Assembly (NCBI RefSeq): GCF_003589595.1 | Contig: NW_020656077.1 | Span: 2,520,810-2,584,809 of the forward strand | DNA length: 64,000 nt | Source: Hyposmocoma kahamanoa | Taxonomy: Eukaryota; Arthropoda; Insecta; Lepidoptera; Cosmopterigidae | Reading direction: 5' to 3' | In this document: one piece after another, positions 23,301 to 32,300 of the stretch | How positions within the stretch are numbered: the first letter of the stretch is position 1 | How the letters are laid out: every line of letters starts with the position of its first letter | The notes under the pieces: model-generated | Databases searched by the model: none | What the model was told of the DNA's origin: nothing | What the model saw: only the letters and a program-made list of their open reading frames with translations | Program-made: the position numbers and the translations under genes

Positions 23301-25828
23301 TAAATATTACATTTAGTATTTTGTCTGTTTCAGGCAATCAAATTCTCTATCCTACTACCACAAATGCCGCATATCAAACAATTGGTGTAAGGGAATCTAC
23401 AGAAACAGGGTAATTAAATCATATTTATAATTACTGAATACCTCAGTTACGAAAAATTTTATTCGTGCCCTATGTACGCTGAAAAATGTATCCCAGTATG
23501 CACGATAATTTTAGATTTCAATGTTTTTTTCAACAATTTCTATGTTAGGAAATGAAACTCCCGTGGTCACGGTTGACCATGGGACCTGTTGGTTTGTTTG
23601 AAAAAACAAATATGTACGCGGTTTAAATCCGGAAAAATATGTAGTTTCATTTCCTATGTGTAACAATCGCGAAAACCTAAGAACTCAAATTTCTATATTA
23701 ACTACATCACGATTATATGCCACGCAATCAAATCAATATTGTTTAGTTCAAAACCAATAAGAAACCTGGCAGCAATGGCGCCTTTATTACATACTTTCAT
23801 TTGTTTTGTTCTTTGATTTGAATACGCAACTTTCACAAGTTTTTTGAGATATTCCAATCTGGCGACCCAGAATAGCCAACAACTTATTATTAGTCCGTCT
23901 AACCTTACCGACTAATTAAGTTGTCATATTTTCAGGTAGTGATATACCACCACACAAAGTACATGCCATGGATGTACTTTGATTCTCATGAGATGTTCCT
24001 GGCTGTCGGGTCAGAATTGCGTTGTTACACCACCGACAGGAAGGGCATACCGATGTGCAAGTCACCCACTTGGAAAATTGACGTGCCAAAAGTCAAAAGA
24101 CACGACGTACGCACCAACGATATTTCCAGATTTGTTATGAAAGGTGGAATCGTAGCTTGTGGAAACAGGTATACAGCCCGCAACCAATTTTAACCAATCA
24201 GTGTAGTTTTAGAACAAGTCGCATTTTTTCTTCCTTTTTTTTAGGGATGGCTGCGTCGCCATATATAAACAAGATTACCCGCGCCAAAAGCCTCATCTGA
24301 TGCACCACATTAAAGATTGCCACGAGAATGGTAGAGTTGAAGTATCTGCTGTGGAAATCATCGGCGAAGCAGACTACTGCTGCGTGGTGACTGCCTCTGG
24401 CTACAGCTCCACATTGGTTATGTGGAACTTGCGATCTGACCACCCCCGATTTAATGGATTTACACGAAATCCAGAGGCTGACGTCCTATGCGTAGAAGGC
24501 GAGTATTTGTTTTTCGTATCTACTTCTATAGACCTCTCTTATTCTTCGTCTTGAGTTTTTGCTGCAAAAGCCATATAAAGATTGTTTGTATTTATGATTT
24601 TATGTACAGGTCGTAGGAGGATCCGCACAGGTTTTAACGCGGGCTTAAAATGTTTGGCAGTTAACAGGATGGAAAGTAGACTGGCCATGGGATTAAATGG
24701 AAACAGCAGGCCGATTGTGCTTGATATTGAAACGTACGTTGTGTTTCCATCTTATAAAAATCGCTGTAGTCATTAGTTCATGAACATTGGGAAAGAAATT
24801 TCAAAAGCTCGTCGTTCATATGCCGGTTTTAATTTATTGAATTATTTTATATTTTGAATGCCTATATCGAACGAATATTTCAGAGGCGAGTTGTTATTAA
24901 CTGCCGAGAGAACAAAATCTGTGAGACAAGTAACACGAGATATACGCTGGCACAATGAAAACACTGTTGTGTTCGTCACTCATGCTGGTCAATTGCAAAT
25001 GATCGACGTTAGGACGGGACTAGTGGTGAGAATCGTGGATATCTCATTCTGTCGTGATGTAATGTTAGTTTGCCAATTTTTTTATTTATTATTTCAATCT
25101 AAAGACAATTTGCTTGTCTATTTTTTGCCACTTTGCTTTAGGTGTCAATATATTGTTCTTTTTATATGACATTTTATTGGTCAATAATATTTGTGACTAT
25201 TCTCAAAAATATAATCGTACCACCTGCACCTTTGGTTTGCTAATGTTAAGAGGAGCTAGGATTGTGATATATTGGGGTAATATGTAAGCAAGTTCTAATT
25301 TAACTATAACTTTGTTTAGGTATGTTAGTAAAAGTCTAATCGCCGAAACTGTTTCAGGCCTACGACGCGAAGGATCCGTTCCTGTCAACGCTATATTGCG
25401 TGAAAACAGATGCTCACAACACTCTGCTCGTTGGTGCAGCCGAATATTCGCGATGCGTGCTATTTGATGCGCGCAACAGCGATAGCCATGTGCAGGTAAT
25501 GATATCGTAAAGATCTGATAAATATAAAATATAAATGTTATTTTATATGATTCGTAACGCCCATAATCCTGATAGATGGCGATAATGGAGAATAAAAGGA
25601 CCATACTTCTACGCTTCAGAGATACCAGACGAAATGTAATTATTTTTCTTCCAGATGTATTTCACACAAAGGAAATCCTCACCAATTTACAGCCTGGACT
25701 TCGACTCGACGAAACTGGTCGCCGCCGCCGATCAGAGCGTGGGACTCGTGAATTACAACGTGAACATAGCAACTGCCCGCCGCAGGGATTACTCTCACGC
25801 ATTTGAGCTTGTAGGCTTCGGACGTTAA
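13946..25828 (+). CDS. FBXW4: F-box/WD-repeat protein 4 (FBXW4/dactylin family), 8 coding exons
   Basis: Coding exons are 13946-14160, 23334-23409, 23936-24168, 24245-24498, 24610-24733, 24884-25025, 25358-25495 and 25655-25828, summing to 452 in-phase codons (451 residues). Exon 1 gives an F-box at about residues 14-56 (FNMPLDVIMKILQNLNVSD...CK). Exon 2 gives CRISNNWCKG and exon 3 TKYMPWMYF, matching the CRI..NW..G...H.T..MPW linker between F-box and beta-propeller in the FBXW4 family. The remainder is divergent WD-type blades (for example VTASGYSSTLVMWNL, LLVGAAEYSRCVLFDARN). FBXW4 proteins are substrate receptors of SCF (Skp1-Cullin-F-box) ubiquitin ligases; the substrate here is unknown. 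ATG 13946 is preferred because it precedes the F-box directly, and another ATG follows 15 bases later. Intron 1 (9.2 kb) is filled with transposons. One intron appears to be GC-AG. Confidence 0.9.
14849..15516. mobile_element. Nonautonomous hAT element with perfect 8-bp target duplication
   Basis: The ends are TAGAGATGGG and, at the right, CCCATCTCTA, flanked on both sides by ACTTGAGC (14841-14848 and 15517-15524), an 8-bp target-site duplication. Eight-base duplications and TAGAGATGGG-like ends are characteristic of hAT transposons. The 668-bp interior has no transposase and is rich in ACTAGT/GTCGAC words, probably subterminal transposase-binding motifs. It sits in FBXW4 intron 1. Confidence 0.9.
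15602..15668. repeat. 67-bp near-perfect hairpin
   Basis: TCGGTATGGCGAATGTGTGC and its reverse complement form about 31-bp arms with one mismatch around a tiny loop (near 15634). It could be a minimal palindromic MITE. Pre-miRNA-like folding is possible, but such high arm symmetry favours a mobile-element origin. Confidence 0.75.
15790..16140 (+). mobile_element. Interspersed retroelement-like repeat, copy 1
   Basis: The segment reads AAGAGTTCGTCTAGGGAAGT, GCCGCCAAGCAGTAATG, GGTGCTGGTGAAATTACAGA, CAGTGCCCCTAAGATCTTTG and GACAGGCGTGTAGCTTACCA. It ends in A/T-rich AAAATAATAATAAAA. The same words occur in reverse orientation at 45490-45795. The strand-specific end and A-rich tail suggest the 3' part of a non-LTR retrotransposon or a SINE. 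No ORF is recoverable. Confidence 0.65.
16141..17104. other. Unassigned intronic sequence
   Basis: Open frames at 16195-16404 and 16405-16662 have no recognisable domain. The text around 16280-16680 (for example AAAAAGTGGACCAACTTGAT) may be decayed repeat DNA. Nothing firm can be called. Confidence 0.4.
17105..17816 (+). pseudogene. LINE reverse-transcriptase fragment (Jockey/CR1-like), broken
   Basis: Reverse-transcriptase pieces are readable in shifting frames: GIFCDL.KA..D (motif A, about 17130-17165), LLLDKLHHYGI (about 17178-17210), GSVLGNTLFLIYI (about 17400-17440), LFADDITVTVS (the FADD active-site motif, about 17479-17513) and MVFSGRSLTLPP...WKCHVDKLCDRLN...ALRKLK (17620-17805). A (TTA)n insertion at about 17329-17385 and multiple frameshifts break it. 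About 500 bp downstream reads like a 3' UTR ending in AATAAATAGTCTAATCTAAA (about 18325-18345). It is same-strand as the host gene and nonfunctional. Confidence 0.8.
17329..17385. repeat. (TTA)n microsatellite
   Basis: An interrupted run of TTA/ATT triplets lies inside the LINE fragment. Confidence 0.9.
17817..18350 (+). other. Probable LINE 3' UTR and tail
   Basis: It begins right after the last readable RT residues, includes imperfectly repeated GGACCGATCGGGA words at about 17880-17955, and ends in AATAAATAGTCTAATCTAAA. It is interpreted as the untranslated 3' end of the adjacent LINE. Confidence 0.5.
18735..18910. repeat. Unclassified GC-richer repeat fragment
   Basis: The segment CTACAACGGTGATGGCCTCA...GGTGCCTCTGCCTTCTTCAC ending in TTTTTTT differs in composition from its surroundings and looks like a retroelement 3' end. 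No second copy in the window was found. Confidence 0.35.
19247..21250 (-). pseudogene. Transib transposase relic (RAG1-related)
   Basis: Reading the minus strand across several frames gives, in order: GRPKKSFNDSSLKTKRR (about 20945), SKWDCDGS (about 20440, first catalytic Asp), WQNPRPCSTLYCRPI (about 20325), MTDGKVCNALTDT and CYICGATPSTMN (about 20150-20060), LLHAWIRTFECMLHISYRLE (about 20005-19945), NDGNTARRFFPNAELS (about 19840-19790, second Asp), SWYSMPITVHNILVH (about 19640), QLFEEAQEARNKD (about 19565-19530, catalytic Glu) and a C-terminus ESNDEESSED ending at the stop 19247-19249. These correspond to the D-D-E regions of RAG1 core and Transib transposases (for example RAG1 EEAKPNSELCCKPL and CDIGNAAEFYK). 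In-frame stops, a short deletion after CDGS and several frameshifts inactivate it. Terminal repeats were not found. It lies antisense in FBXW4 intron 1. Confidence 0.9.
21805..22290. mobile_element. PIF/Harbinger-like element with TTA target duplication and MADF-like fragment
   Basis: The ends are GGGCGCGTTCAAATTAGCCG and its exact reverse complement, with similarity extending imperfectly about 50 bases inward. TTA flanks both sides (21802-21804, 22291-22293); a 3-bp TWA duplication is the Harbinger signature. The 486-bp interior keeps an open frame at about 21897-22154 (DETPIEEFIENV...KKKAWENLRLKFF), reminiscent of the MADF/Myb-like accessory protein of Harbinger elements, so this may be an internally deleted derivative of an autonomous copy. 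It sits in FBXW4 intron 1. Confidence 0.88.
22337..22826. mobile_element. hAT MITE with 8-bp target duplication and inverted subterminal repeats
   Basis: The ends are TAGGAATGGG and, at right, CCCACTCCTA, flanked by CGATTTGG on both sides (22329-22336, 22827-22834). The interior repeats GAAACTATATAT in the left half (about 22376, 22407, 22486) and ATATATAGTTT in the right half (about 22732, 22779), that is, the same word inverted about the centre, as expected of subterminal transposase-binding sites. There is no coding sequence. Confidence 0.88.
23590..23690. repeat. Dispersed repeat, copy 2 of 3
   Basis: It is nearly identical to 2095-2198 over TTTCATTTCCTATGTGTAAC and the following AATCGCGAAAACCTAAGAAC. 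It lies in FBXW4 intron 2. Confidence 0.65.
24499..24609 (+). other. Probable GC-AG intron of FBXW4-like gene
   Basis: The exon ends GTAGAAG and the intron starts GCGAGT. The acceptor is TTATGTACAG ending 24609. Only this junction keeps the frame (GTA GAA G|GT CGT AGG); the nearby GT donor at 24502 would put a TAG in frame after the acceptor. AG|GCGAGT fits the GC-AG donor consensus closely. Confidence 0.75.
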
Positions 25829-27110
25829 ACGTATACATTTCCATTGCGCGTGTTTTAAACATGCGTTCTAATCTGTCATAAGATGATTGTTCATTTTCAC
25901 TAGATCCTTAAAATGTATAAGGGATTTTAACTGGGATACTTTAAAAGTAAAATAGATAAGTAACAGTAGTCGTAATTATATAAAAATCATAAATAAGTCC
26001 TTAATAACATAGTATAATAAGATAAGACAGGTAATGTAACTCCATAAAACGTTGTAGGTACAGCGAAAACCACGCTAACACACCTATATCAGTATATGTT
26101 TTTAACATGTGTGGAATTATGCATCTGTCTGTCTAATCATTACTGCTTCAGCTGCTTTAGAACCGAAGATAATTTTCATGTATTAAATGATATAAGGTAT
26201 AGACACGTATTCAATTTTGTATGTCACACTTAAAATCCAAATGTAAAGAAATACAACTTCAATTGAATTATTCAAACATTGAGAATTCTAATCTGTATTA
26301 TGCAAATGTGAGTACTGATTGCATTGCAGTATATTATTACATAAGACCGAATTAAAATATATAAACTATACTATATATAACTTGTTATTAAAACAAAAAA
26401 AAATAATGCTAGAAGGTGTTCGTAGATTGTTGGTTTTGTTTTTTGTGTAATTTCTAGTAGTTTTAATAGACAACTCGTTGGATTTATTTCAATATTTAGT
26501 CACCAGCACGCTTTCACGCTGTGGAAATTAAGCTATTTATAATAAATCATTTACCTCTCGTAGAATTTAATGTGACAAATGATACAATTAGCTTTTATTA
26601 TTTCCTGTTCATTTGTGTAAAATTAATTGCATTGACCTAATGATTAAATGTAATCATTGATTAACTACACTATTGCCAATGCAATTCTTTTTTTAGGAAA
26701 AGTAATTCCTTTAAAACTAGTACACAAAAAAAATTGTGATCACTAAAAAATATGAATTTTTCAAATCCAATTTTCTCTAAACACAAATTTCAGACTTGAG
26801 GCGTTGTTCACGATGGGTACAAAAACTAACCAGTGCGGCTTGTATGTTTGCACGCCGTATACGGACGCGCACATTCGTATAATTTCGAGGTGGTCTGGGA
26901 TCCGTGTGGACATAAAATCCACATAAATCCCCTCTGAACGGAATGTAATTGCATAACGCGAGTCGCCTTTCACTATAGAATTGAAGTTTTGACTTGGTGT
27001 TTAAATTTTGGTTACAAATTTATAATTTTTTGATTTATAATGTATCTATCGTTATGTCTACCTATACAAACTCGCATCCCATTTCTATTTTATGATCATA
27101 CTCCCGTAAT
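25829..27110. other. 3' flank of FBXW4-like gene
   Basis: AT-rich sequence after the stop at 25828, presumably containing the 3' UTR. A minus-strand open frame at 26761-26973 has no recognisable motif. No other element is recognised. Confidence 0.5.
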
Positions 27111-27114
27111 CGAA

Positions 27115-27372
27115 GTTAGTGGTATAAATAATAATCTAACCTCCGGTTATAAAAACCGACCTCAAAAGTCATTTATCCCCTAGTTTACCACCCTTAGAGG
27201 TGGAATATTTTCTTCAAATTTAAATGGGACCACTTCTGAGGAACCCTCTTTCCAACAAAAAATAATCATCAATATCGGCTCACAATTGGCCGAGTTATCG
27301 CGTAACATACATACAAAAAAAAACATGCAGACGAATTGAGAACCTCCTCCTTTTTTGGAAGTCGGTTAAATA
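27115..27372 (+). mobile_element. Dispersed repeat (AAACCGACCTCAAAAG...GGAAGTCGGTTAA), copy 1
   Basis: Readable words are AACCGACCTCAAAAGTCATT, CCCTTAGAGGTGGAATATTT, TTTAAATGGGACCACTTCTG, GAGTTATCGCGTAACATACA and TTGGAAGTCGGTTAA. The reverse complement of this order occurs at 59847-60020. Repeats with a GAAGTCGGTT end are very common in Lepidoptera. No ORF. Confidence 0.7.
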
Positions 27373-28234
27373 TGTAATAATAATGTAAAATACTGCATTT
27401 GACAAAGATTATTTCAATATAGAATGAGAATATTCCGATGAATACCTGTAGGTATCTACAGTCAACAGCACATCAACATGAATATCGCCTCTGGAGCAAT
27501 GGGTCAAGTCCGTTAATGTTTAGTCGATGATATTATACTTGTAACCCTTCGTTTAAGCATTGACGCGCCGTCGCCGAACAGTAAGAAGTTGTACTACTTG
27601 TCTTATTTATACTATGTTAATAACTAACGTCAATAGAGCTACATAACCACATAACAGTGTATTATGGCCAAAGAAGAAAGTTAAAACGATGGATAAATCC
27701 TAACACTACTTCCAGTATATGAAGCCTATTTGACTTTTATTCCATGACAACAATTGAACATTTTATCGAATACTTTTAATGTCTTTATAACTACGTTTAA
27801 ATGTAAGCACACGTTTTGGAATTTCGTAATTGATGAAAATAAAGTACCGTAAATTTGTAATGATTATAATTTTTGATATCAATTTTTAATAATATATTTA
27901 TAATGGAAGAAGAGAATGAATTTACTACCACCTGAACAAGAAATCTAAGGTGTTAACTGTAATGCGAGGGACTTAAGAGGGGCCTACTATTCAAATAGAT
28001 ATTTTTTTTAACGCAATCATAAAACACTTTTGTGTGAATTATTTAGTACTTATTATAATAATAATAGGATGTTAACTGTGTTAAAAATAAATTACACGCA
28101 TATAATAGGGATTTCAATAATAGATAGAGCCTTAGGCTCATTATTTTTCTGATTCAACTGATATTGATGTAAAATAAAAAATGGTAAAATAGGAAAAAAA
28201 AGCATAAGAAGTAATATAATCCATAATATTGAGT
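27373..28234. other. Unassigned intergenic sequence
   Basis: AT-rich DNA without exon borders, domains or clear repeats. Nothing could be called. Confidence 0.4.
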
Positions 28235-28500
28235 ACATATACGATACCTCTCACATAAGTTGTAGTAAGTCAAAATACCATTTTTTACTTTTTAACTTAA
28301 ACATAATCCTTTCTTATGTGTATTATAGGTTCCATATATAAAAGTACAGAAATCACTTAGTGTTATGTTTACTTTCAAACATGATACGGTTGATATACAT
28401 AAAAAAAGATATATTCAAGTTAAAATGCAAAAAATGGTATTTTTTGACTAACAACAAATTACGTGGGAGGTATCCATTGACTTACAATGGAGGTATCGTA
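28235..28500. repeat. Inverted-repeat (MITE-like) element
   Basis: GATACCTCTCACATAAGTTG...GTCAAAATACCATTTTTT...TTAACTT (28240-28302) is answered in reverse complement by AAGTTAAAATGCAAAAAATG, TATTTTTTGAC and ACGTGGGAGGTATC (28413-28500). Arms are about 60 bases with gaps. There is no coding content. Confidence 0.65.
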
Positions 28501-28724
28501 TTAATAATATAATCGAATCAAGTGAACAGATCTCGGTGTAACGTAGTTATTTCTCCATGTTCGTTATTCTACTGAGTCGACTAAAAAATGTTTAAATAGG
28601 AAAAAACTATAACAATAAGAAGTAATATAATCCATATTCAATTGAACAGATCTCGGTGTAACATAGTTATTTTCTTTAGGTATTCTCTATGTTCAGTATT
28701 ATACTGATTCAACTTATGACTTTA

Positions 28725-29905
28725 AAACTGAACTTCGACTCACGCGACTCCGACAGCATGTTACATCGACATGATTTTACTCAGACACTACGCTACTCCG
28801 ACAACATGTTACATCGAGATGATTTTGCTCAGACTGTTCGTTAAAAAATCTTTGTACTCTGATAATAAGAAAAATTATCATTACAAACTCACGTAAGAAA
28901 TGATTTCTTATATCGATCACTATGACAAAAAAAGGACAATATTATGTAATCGGAAATTTATTTTATTAAAATACAGAGTTTTTATTAAAACGGGACAGTT
29001 GCAAAAAAGCAAAGTTGGCCAAATTAAATAATAAAAAAGTTTCATTAACAATGAATAACATTTTATTAAATTTGACGAACTTCTGGTGTCCCAGTTTTCT
29101 TCGTCCCATAAAATAAAATAATCCCTTCGTAACTCTGAGTCGTTCAGCACTAAAAAAGATTTTGATCAATTTTATTTGTTTTATGGGCAATTCGCGCTTG
29201 ACCAAAAAATTTACTATGTCAAAATTGTTTTCCCAAAAAAAGACGACTTTATGGTTACTAAGATAGTTTCGTTGTATCTTCTATGGTTTCGGATTTCCCC
29301 AATTGTCCCATTAAAAAAAACACTGTATTTTGTTTCACAAAAAAAATTATTAAAATAAAATATACTATTTGAAAAGTCCAATCCATTATCCAAAATTGTG
29401 CTTCGAAAAGCAGTTTCAAATTTTCTTCCGTCCCGAAAATAATAATTTATGTTTTTCTGTTTACTGCTTTTTTTTACTTTTTTTTACCGGATTTTGTACA
29501 TACATGAAATAGTGTAGAAAAAATTTATATTTTAATTTAATATTTTTTTGTTACACTATATTCAACTAATAAAAGAATTTTTCCATTATATGATTTTGAT
29601 TTTTTCTTTTTTGTTATATTGGTCGATATACTCGTATAATAAGAAACCATTTCCTAGATGGGTACAAACCCATTACAAAATGATGATTTTTCTTAACAGA
29701 GTACAAAGATTTTTTTTAATAAACACCTCGTCTGTGTTGTGGATGTAGCGTAGTGTCTGAGTAAAATCATGTCGATGTAACAAATTGTCGGAGTAGCGTA
29801 GTGTCTGAGTAAAAGAATGTCGAAGCAACATATTGTCGGAGTAACGTAATGCCTGAGTAAAATTATGTCGATGTAACATGTCGGAGTCACGTGTGTCGAA
29901 GTTTA
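28725..29905. mobile_element. Fold-back-like element with tandem-repeat arms
   Basis: The left arm (about 28725-28870) and right arm (about 29690-29905) are inverted copies. Each contains tandem units of about 51 bases such as GTCGGAGTAGCGTAGTGTCT followed by GAGTAAAATCATGTCGATGT; three near-complete units lie at about 29740-29880 and about two in the left arm. Inside the arms, GAGTACAAAGATTTTTT (29699) mirrors AAAAAATCTTTGTACTC (28844). The roughly 820-bp middle has no recognisable protein. The layout recalls foldback (TU/FB-type) elements with internally repetitive termini. Confidence 0.75.
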
Positions 29906-29907
29906 GT

Positions 29908-30312
29908 TTTAGGGTCGTATTCCAGAACTCTACTCAATGCCCAAGTCGGGATCTGAGTATGATTTCAAGCACTGGAAATACGACCCTAATGGTAAGGACT
30001 TGAGTATGATTTCTAGTGCTTTGAATCATACTCAAGTCCTGACTTAAGCATTGAGTAGAGTTCTAGAATACGACCCTAAAACTAAACCCTATAGGGTCGT
30101 ATTTCCAGTGCTTGAAATCGTACTCAAGTCTGCTCAAATCCTGAATTGAGCATTGAGTAGAGTTCTGGAATACGACCCTTAGAGTCGTATTCTAGAACTC
30201 TACAAGTCAGGACTTGAGTATGAGTTAAAGCACTGAAAATCATACTCAAGTCCTTGCCGTTAGGGTCGTATTTCCAGTGCTTGAAATCATACTCAAGTCT
30301 GCTCAAATCCTG
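29908..30312. repeat. Cluster of modular palindromic repeats bounded by GGGTCGTATT
   Basis: Modules of roughly 80-90 bases run from GGGTCGTATTCCAGAACTCT to CACTGGAAATACGACCC and are arranged in alternating orientation: forward (about 29909-29987), reverse (to about 30076), partial forward/reverse (30090-30180), then another pair to about 30312. A compact two-module palindrome lies at 40060-40233 and a partial at 31255-31390. Each module is itself partly palindromic (CTCAAGTCAGGACTTGAG). No target duplication could be fixed. Confidence 0.8.
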
Positions 30313-30749
30313 TATAATAATAATATAATCCATACTCTTCAGTACATATGTAATAGAATCAATTAAACAGTTCTCGGTGGTAAGTAGTTGTTTTATTCCC
30401 TGTGTTAACTTTTTTACTATTTTTGGATTGCAAACAATGTTAGTACATTAGTAGCATTCCATAGGGAATAAGTACAAAAACACCCCGTTGGGATGTAGCA
30501 AATACATAGTTGGTTCTCTCTAATATAATAATAAGTAACAAAAACAAACAGACTTTAAAGTAATTAATTTACAGAAAGTTTAAAGGATGGAATAGGAGAA
30601 TCCATGAAGTCTCTCACACAGTGGTACAAAGTTTTACACTTTTGGCTTTACACAACTATTTGAATTTCGAATAGTAGAATATTTTTTAAACATAGTAGGT
30701 TCATAGTACCTTATTTTTTACATTCTTTAATGAACTAAATAAATTTAAC
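30313..30749. other. Unassigned intergenic sequence
   Basis: Nothing recognisable; AT-rich. Confidence 0.4.
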
Positions 30750-30905
30750 AGTTGGTGAGAGTCAGAATGGCGGGTGTATCTTAACGGATCCTGATAAATT
30801 TGGTATTAAACAAATGTACATAATTTGTACTATTTAGTTTAAATAATTTGTACCTTCATCAGAACGAAGTTATAGCAATATCAAAGGTACACCAGCCGTA
30901 TTGAC
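30750..30905. repeat. Dispersed repeat (AGAATGGCGGGT...CAGAACGAA family), copy 2
   Basis: It reads GTCAGAATGGCGGGTGTATC...AACGGATCCTGATAAATTTG...CATCAGAACGAAGTTATAGC, the same order as 5135-5300. Confidence 0.65.
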
Positions 30906-31069
30906 TGTCAATATTATGGCGAGTGTACCTTGGATTACCAGTATTTATTTAATAACTATAAAAACTTCTTATGCCAAAAATTTGTACCCTAATGGTACAC
31001 AAGTAAAGAAAACTCCAGCTGGATCTGCTGGTTAGTTTCTGAGAAATAAAACAAAATAAATATGTTGAG

Positions 31070-31215
31070 ATTTCAGAGTGCCGTGTGCATCTTAACGAAT
31101 CCTAACAAATTTGATACCAAAAAAATGTACCAAAATTGTACTTTTTAGTACTTATTCTTAAAAAATGTGTACCTCTATCGTAAAGAAGATAAAGCAGAAT
31201 CAAAATTGTAAATAT
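31070..31215. repeat. Dispersed repeat (AGAATGGCGGGT...CAGAACGAA family), copy 3
   Basis: A more diverged copy reading CATCTTAACGAATCCTAACA, AAAATGTACCAAAATTGTAC and GTACCTCTATCGTAAAGAAG. Confidence 0.55.
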
Positions 31216-31254
31216 TTTCGTATTTTTTTTAAATCAATTTCCGCCATTAAGGTT

Positions 31255-31390
31255 CGTATTCCAGAACTCTACTCGATGCTCAAGTCATGACTTGAGTATG
31301 ATTTACAGCACTCGAAATCATACTCAAATCCTTGCCATTAGGGTCGTATTTCCAGTGCTTGAAATCATATTAAATCATATCATATTCCCA
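31255..31390. repeat. Partial modular palindromic repeat
   Basis: It carries TCCAGAACTCTACTCGATGC, AATCATACTCAAATCCTTGC and TAGGGTCGTATTTCCAGTGC, as in the cluster at 29.9 kb. Confidence 0.7.
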
Positions 31391-31908
31391 CTAGAATACG
31401 TATTTCAATATGTTAATAATTATATTATATTCTTTCTCTATCTATTCTATTTCTATATCTATTTTATTCTTTGCTTTGGTAAAAGGTCAGTTATCTACTG
31501 CATTTTTACATGGCACATTAGAATTAGTTAAAAATCCAACTTTGATTTCCTAGGTCAGTTTTGTCCCACGAATATTATGTACGATGCAGTAAAACTATTT
31601 CCGGAAATCCCGAATTTGAAAAAGTAATCAATTAATTGTTGGTGGTTTTAATGAATGTTGTTTGATTTAATTTAATTATTTTAATTCTATGTCGCTTTTT
31701 GTGGCTATATTGTACACAATATGTTCATGTATCTATGTATGTGGAACACGCATGGAACACGTTTTTCCGTTTCCGACTATTGCATGAAATAAACTATATT
31801 TAAGGATACGCGCTTCTAACCTTTTCAATCAAAATAAGGAAAGATACTGACATATAAAGTGGCTGTATGGTTTCCACCATTTTTCCACCTTTGCCTAGTT
31901 ACCCAATT
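31391..31908. other. Unassigned intergenic sequence
   Basis: AT-rich DNA; nothing recognised apart from a phrase ending in GCATGAAATAAACTATATTT that may be a retroelement tail. Confidence 0.35.
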
Positions 31909-32126
31909 AAGGACTATCCGCATACATCAGGACCGTGCCAGAGACGTGGACGGGGTGTGCTAGTTTGTATGAACTACAGGCCCGTCCCGGCGCAGCCGGG
32001 CCCGGACACGAGACATGTGTGAATAAATTCATACAAAATGTACACGATATTTTTTTGAGCCCCTGATAGAGCACGCCTCGGCTACATCCCGGGCGCGGCC
32101 CAAATACTTACGTGTGGATAGACCTT
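31909..32126. mobile_element. GC-rich palindromic MITE, copy 1
   Basis: The ends GGACTATCCGCATACATCAG and, reverse-complemented, GGTCTATCCACACGTAAGTA flank a strongly GC-rich interior (CCGTCCCGGCGCAGCCGGGC) that is itself partly palindromic (TAGTTTGTATGAAC ... ATTCATACAAAATG). A second copy of the same family lies at 41419-41622. Confidence 0.75.
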
Positions 32127-32149
32127 TAAATGACGAAAATTTATTTGAA

Positions 32150-32300
32150 AAAAAATTACGAAAATATTTACAATTTTGATTTCGCTCTAACTTCGTTATG
32201 ATAGTGGTACAATTTTTTTAAGAATAAGTACTAAATACATTTATGACTGAATAGTACAATTTTGGTACATTTTTTGGTACCAAATATGTCAGGATTCCAC
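32150..32300. repeat. Dispersed repeat (AGAATGGCGGGT...CAGAACGAA family), copy 4, inverted
   Basis: The reverse complement of the family: ATTTCGCTCTAACTTCGTTA...GGTACCAAATATGTCAGGAT. Confidence 0.55.

Larger units (their letters stand above)
14161..23333 (+). other. Transposon-filled first intron of FBXW4-like gene
   Basis: The donor is GTAAGT at 14161 and the acceptor is TGTCTGTTTCAG ending 23333. Phase 2 to phase 2 is consistent with exon 2. It holds, in order, a hAT MITE, a 67-bp hairpin, a retroelement-like repeat, a LINE RT fragment, a Transib relic, a Harbinger element and a second hAT MITE, all described separately. Stretches 14161-14840 and 22835-23333 show nothing recognisable beyond AT-rich DNA. 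Confidence 0.85.

Noticed and set aside
29740..29880. CRISPR-like array (about 51-bp repeated units)
   Set aside because: Units are directly adjacent without unique spacers and form arms of an inverted element in a eukaryotic genome.
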